From contig NZ_SDZL01000010.1 of NCBI RefSeq assembly GCF_004210735.1, positions 1-58,120 of the forward strand: a stretch of 58,120 bases of DNA. The letters are read 5' to 3'. Every line of letters begins with the position of its first letter. The first letter of the stretch is position 1. Shown one piece after another: positions 58,074 through 58,120 of this stretch. A program made the translations under genes and the position numbers. The notes below the pieces were generated by a model, which had not been told where the DNA came from, did no database searches, and worked only from the letters and a program-made list of their open reading frames with translations. Origin of the DNA: Brevundimonas sp. (GTDB lineage Bacteria > Pseudomonadota > Alphaproteobacteria > Caulobacterales > Caulobacteraceae).

Positions 58074-58120
58074 CTCCTCCCCCGTTCACGGGGGAGGGGG
58101 CCCATGCGCAGCATAGTGGT
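58074..58120. repeat. Truncated intergenic palindrome after astB
   Basis: CCTCCCCCG (58077-58085) pairs with CGGGGGAGG (58089-58097). This looks like the left arm of a third element of the ast-spacer kind, cut by the window edge. Confidence 0.55.

Overview
The window is chromosomal DNA from a GC-rich alphaproteobacterium. Caulobacterales, close to Brevundimonas or Caulobacter, fits best. The reasons are Oar-type TonB receptors, a class I lysyl-tRNA synthetase, a two-piece MetH, an arginine succinyltransferase operon, many TTG and GTG starts and tightly overlapping genes. I see no phage, insertion sequence, CRISPR array or rRNA. The assignment is inferred from gene content, not from a database search.

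Layout. 1-2000: the end of ettA, a 2-hydroxyacid dehydrogenase and an EF-hand lipoprotein. 2013-8380: a methionine-synthesis operon behind a 26-bp palindrome, consisting of an ArsR-methyltransferase fusion, metF, the homocysteine half of MetH, a small methyltransferase, and the folate/B12 half of MetH. 8440-15735: two paralogous TonB-dependent receptors flanking a small secreted protein, all on the minus strand with strong hairpin terminators. 15953-26644: mixed housekeeping genes (DUF442 phosphatase-like, MBL hydrolase, DUF1499, acyl-CoA ligase, uridine-kinase-like, TetR, pdxH, LytS-like kinase, DnaJ-like, aroC, pirin). 26641-28824: a GNAT gene with queD-queE-queC. 29039-38523: a hybrid kinase, a DNA-end exonuclease, two thioesterases, two small paralogues of unknown role, an S24 regulator, an SH3 protein, lysyl-tRNA synthetase and a PhyH-like oxygenase. 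38611-41281: queA, a nucleotidyltransferase-like gene and tgt. 41288-44705: two small envelope proteins, a LytTR regulator with its kinase, and tRNA-Lys. 44877-51207: a small lipoprotein, tamA and tamB. 51204-58069: an ArsC-like gene, two membrane paralogues and an arginine-catabolism cluster (M20 hydrolase, astA, astD, astB).

How the genes work together. The first operon makes 5-methyl-THF and methylates homocysteine, and its first gene is probably its own regulator. Two separate clusters cover most of queuosine synthesis (queDEC and queA-tgt). In both, an extra gene is translationally coupled, and QueD and Tgt lack residues expected from their E. coli counterparts. TamA/TamB serve outer-membrane protein assembly. 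The ast genes degrade arginine by succinylation, and their spacers hold long inverted repeats that end in the next gene's ribosome binding site.

The points most worth a second look are the methyltransferase inside the split metH operon, the nucleotidyltransferase between queA and tgt, the degenerate Tgt zinc site, the EF-hand loops inside both TonB receptors, the repeat-borne ribosome binding sites of astD and astB, and four convergent gene pairs that share a single CTAG as both stop codons.
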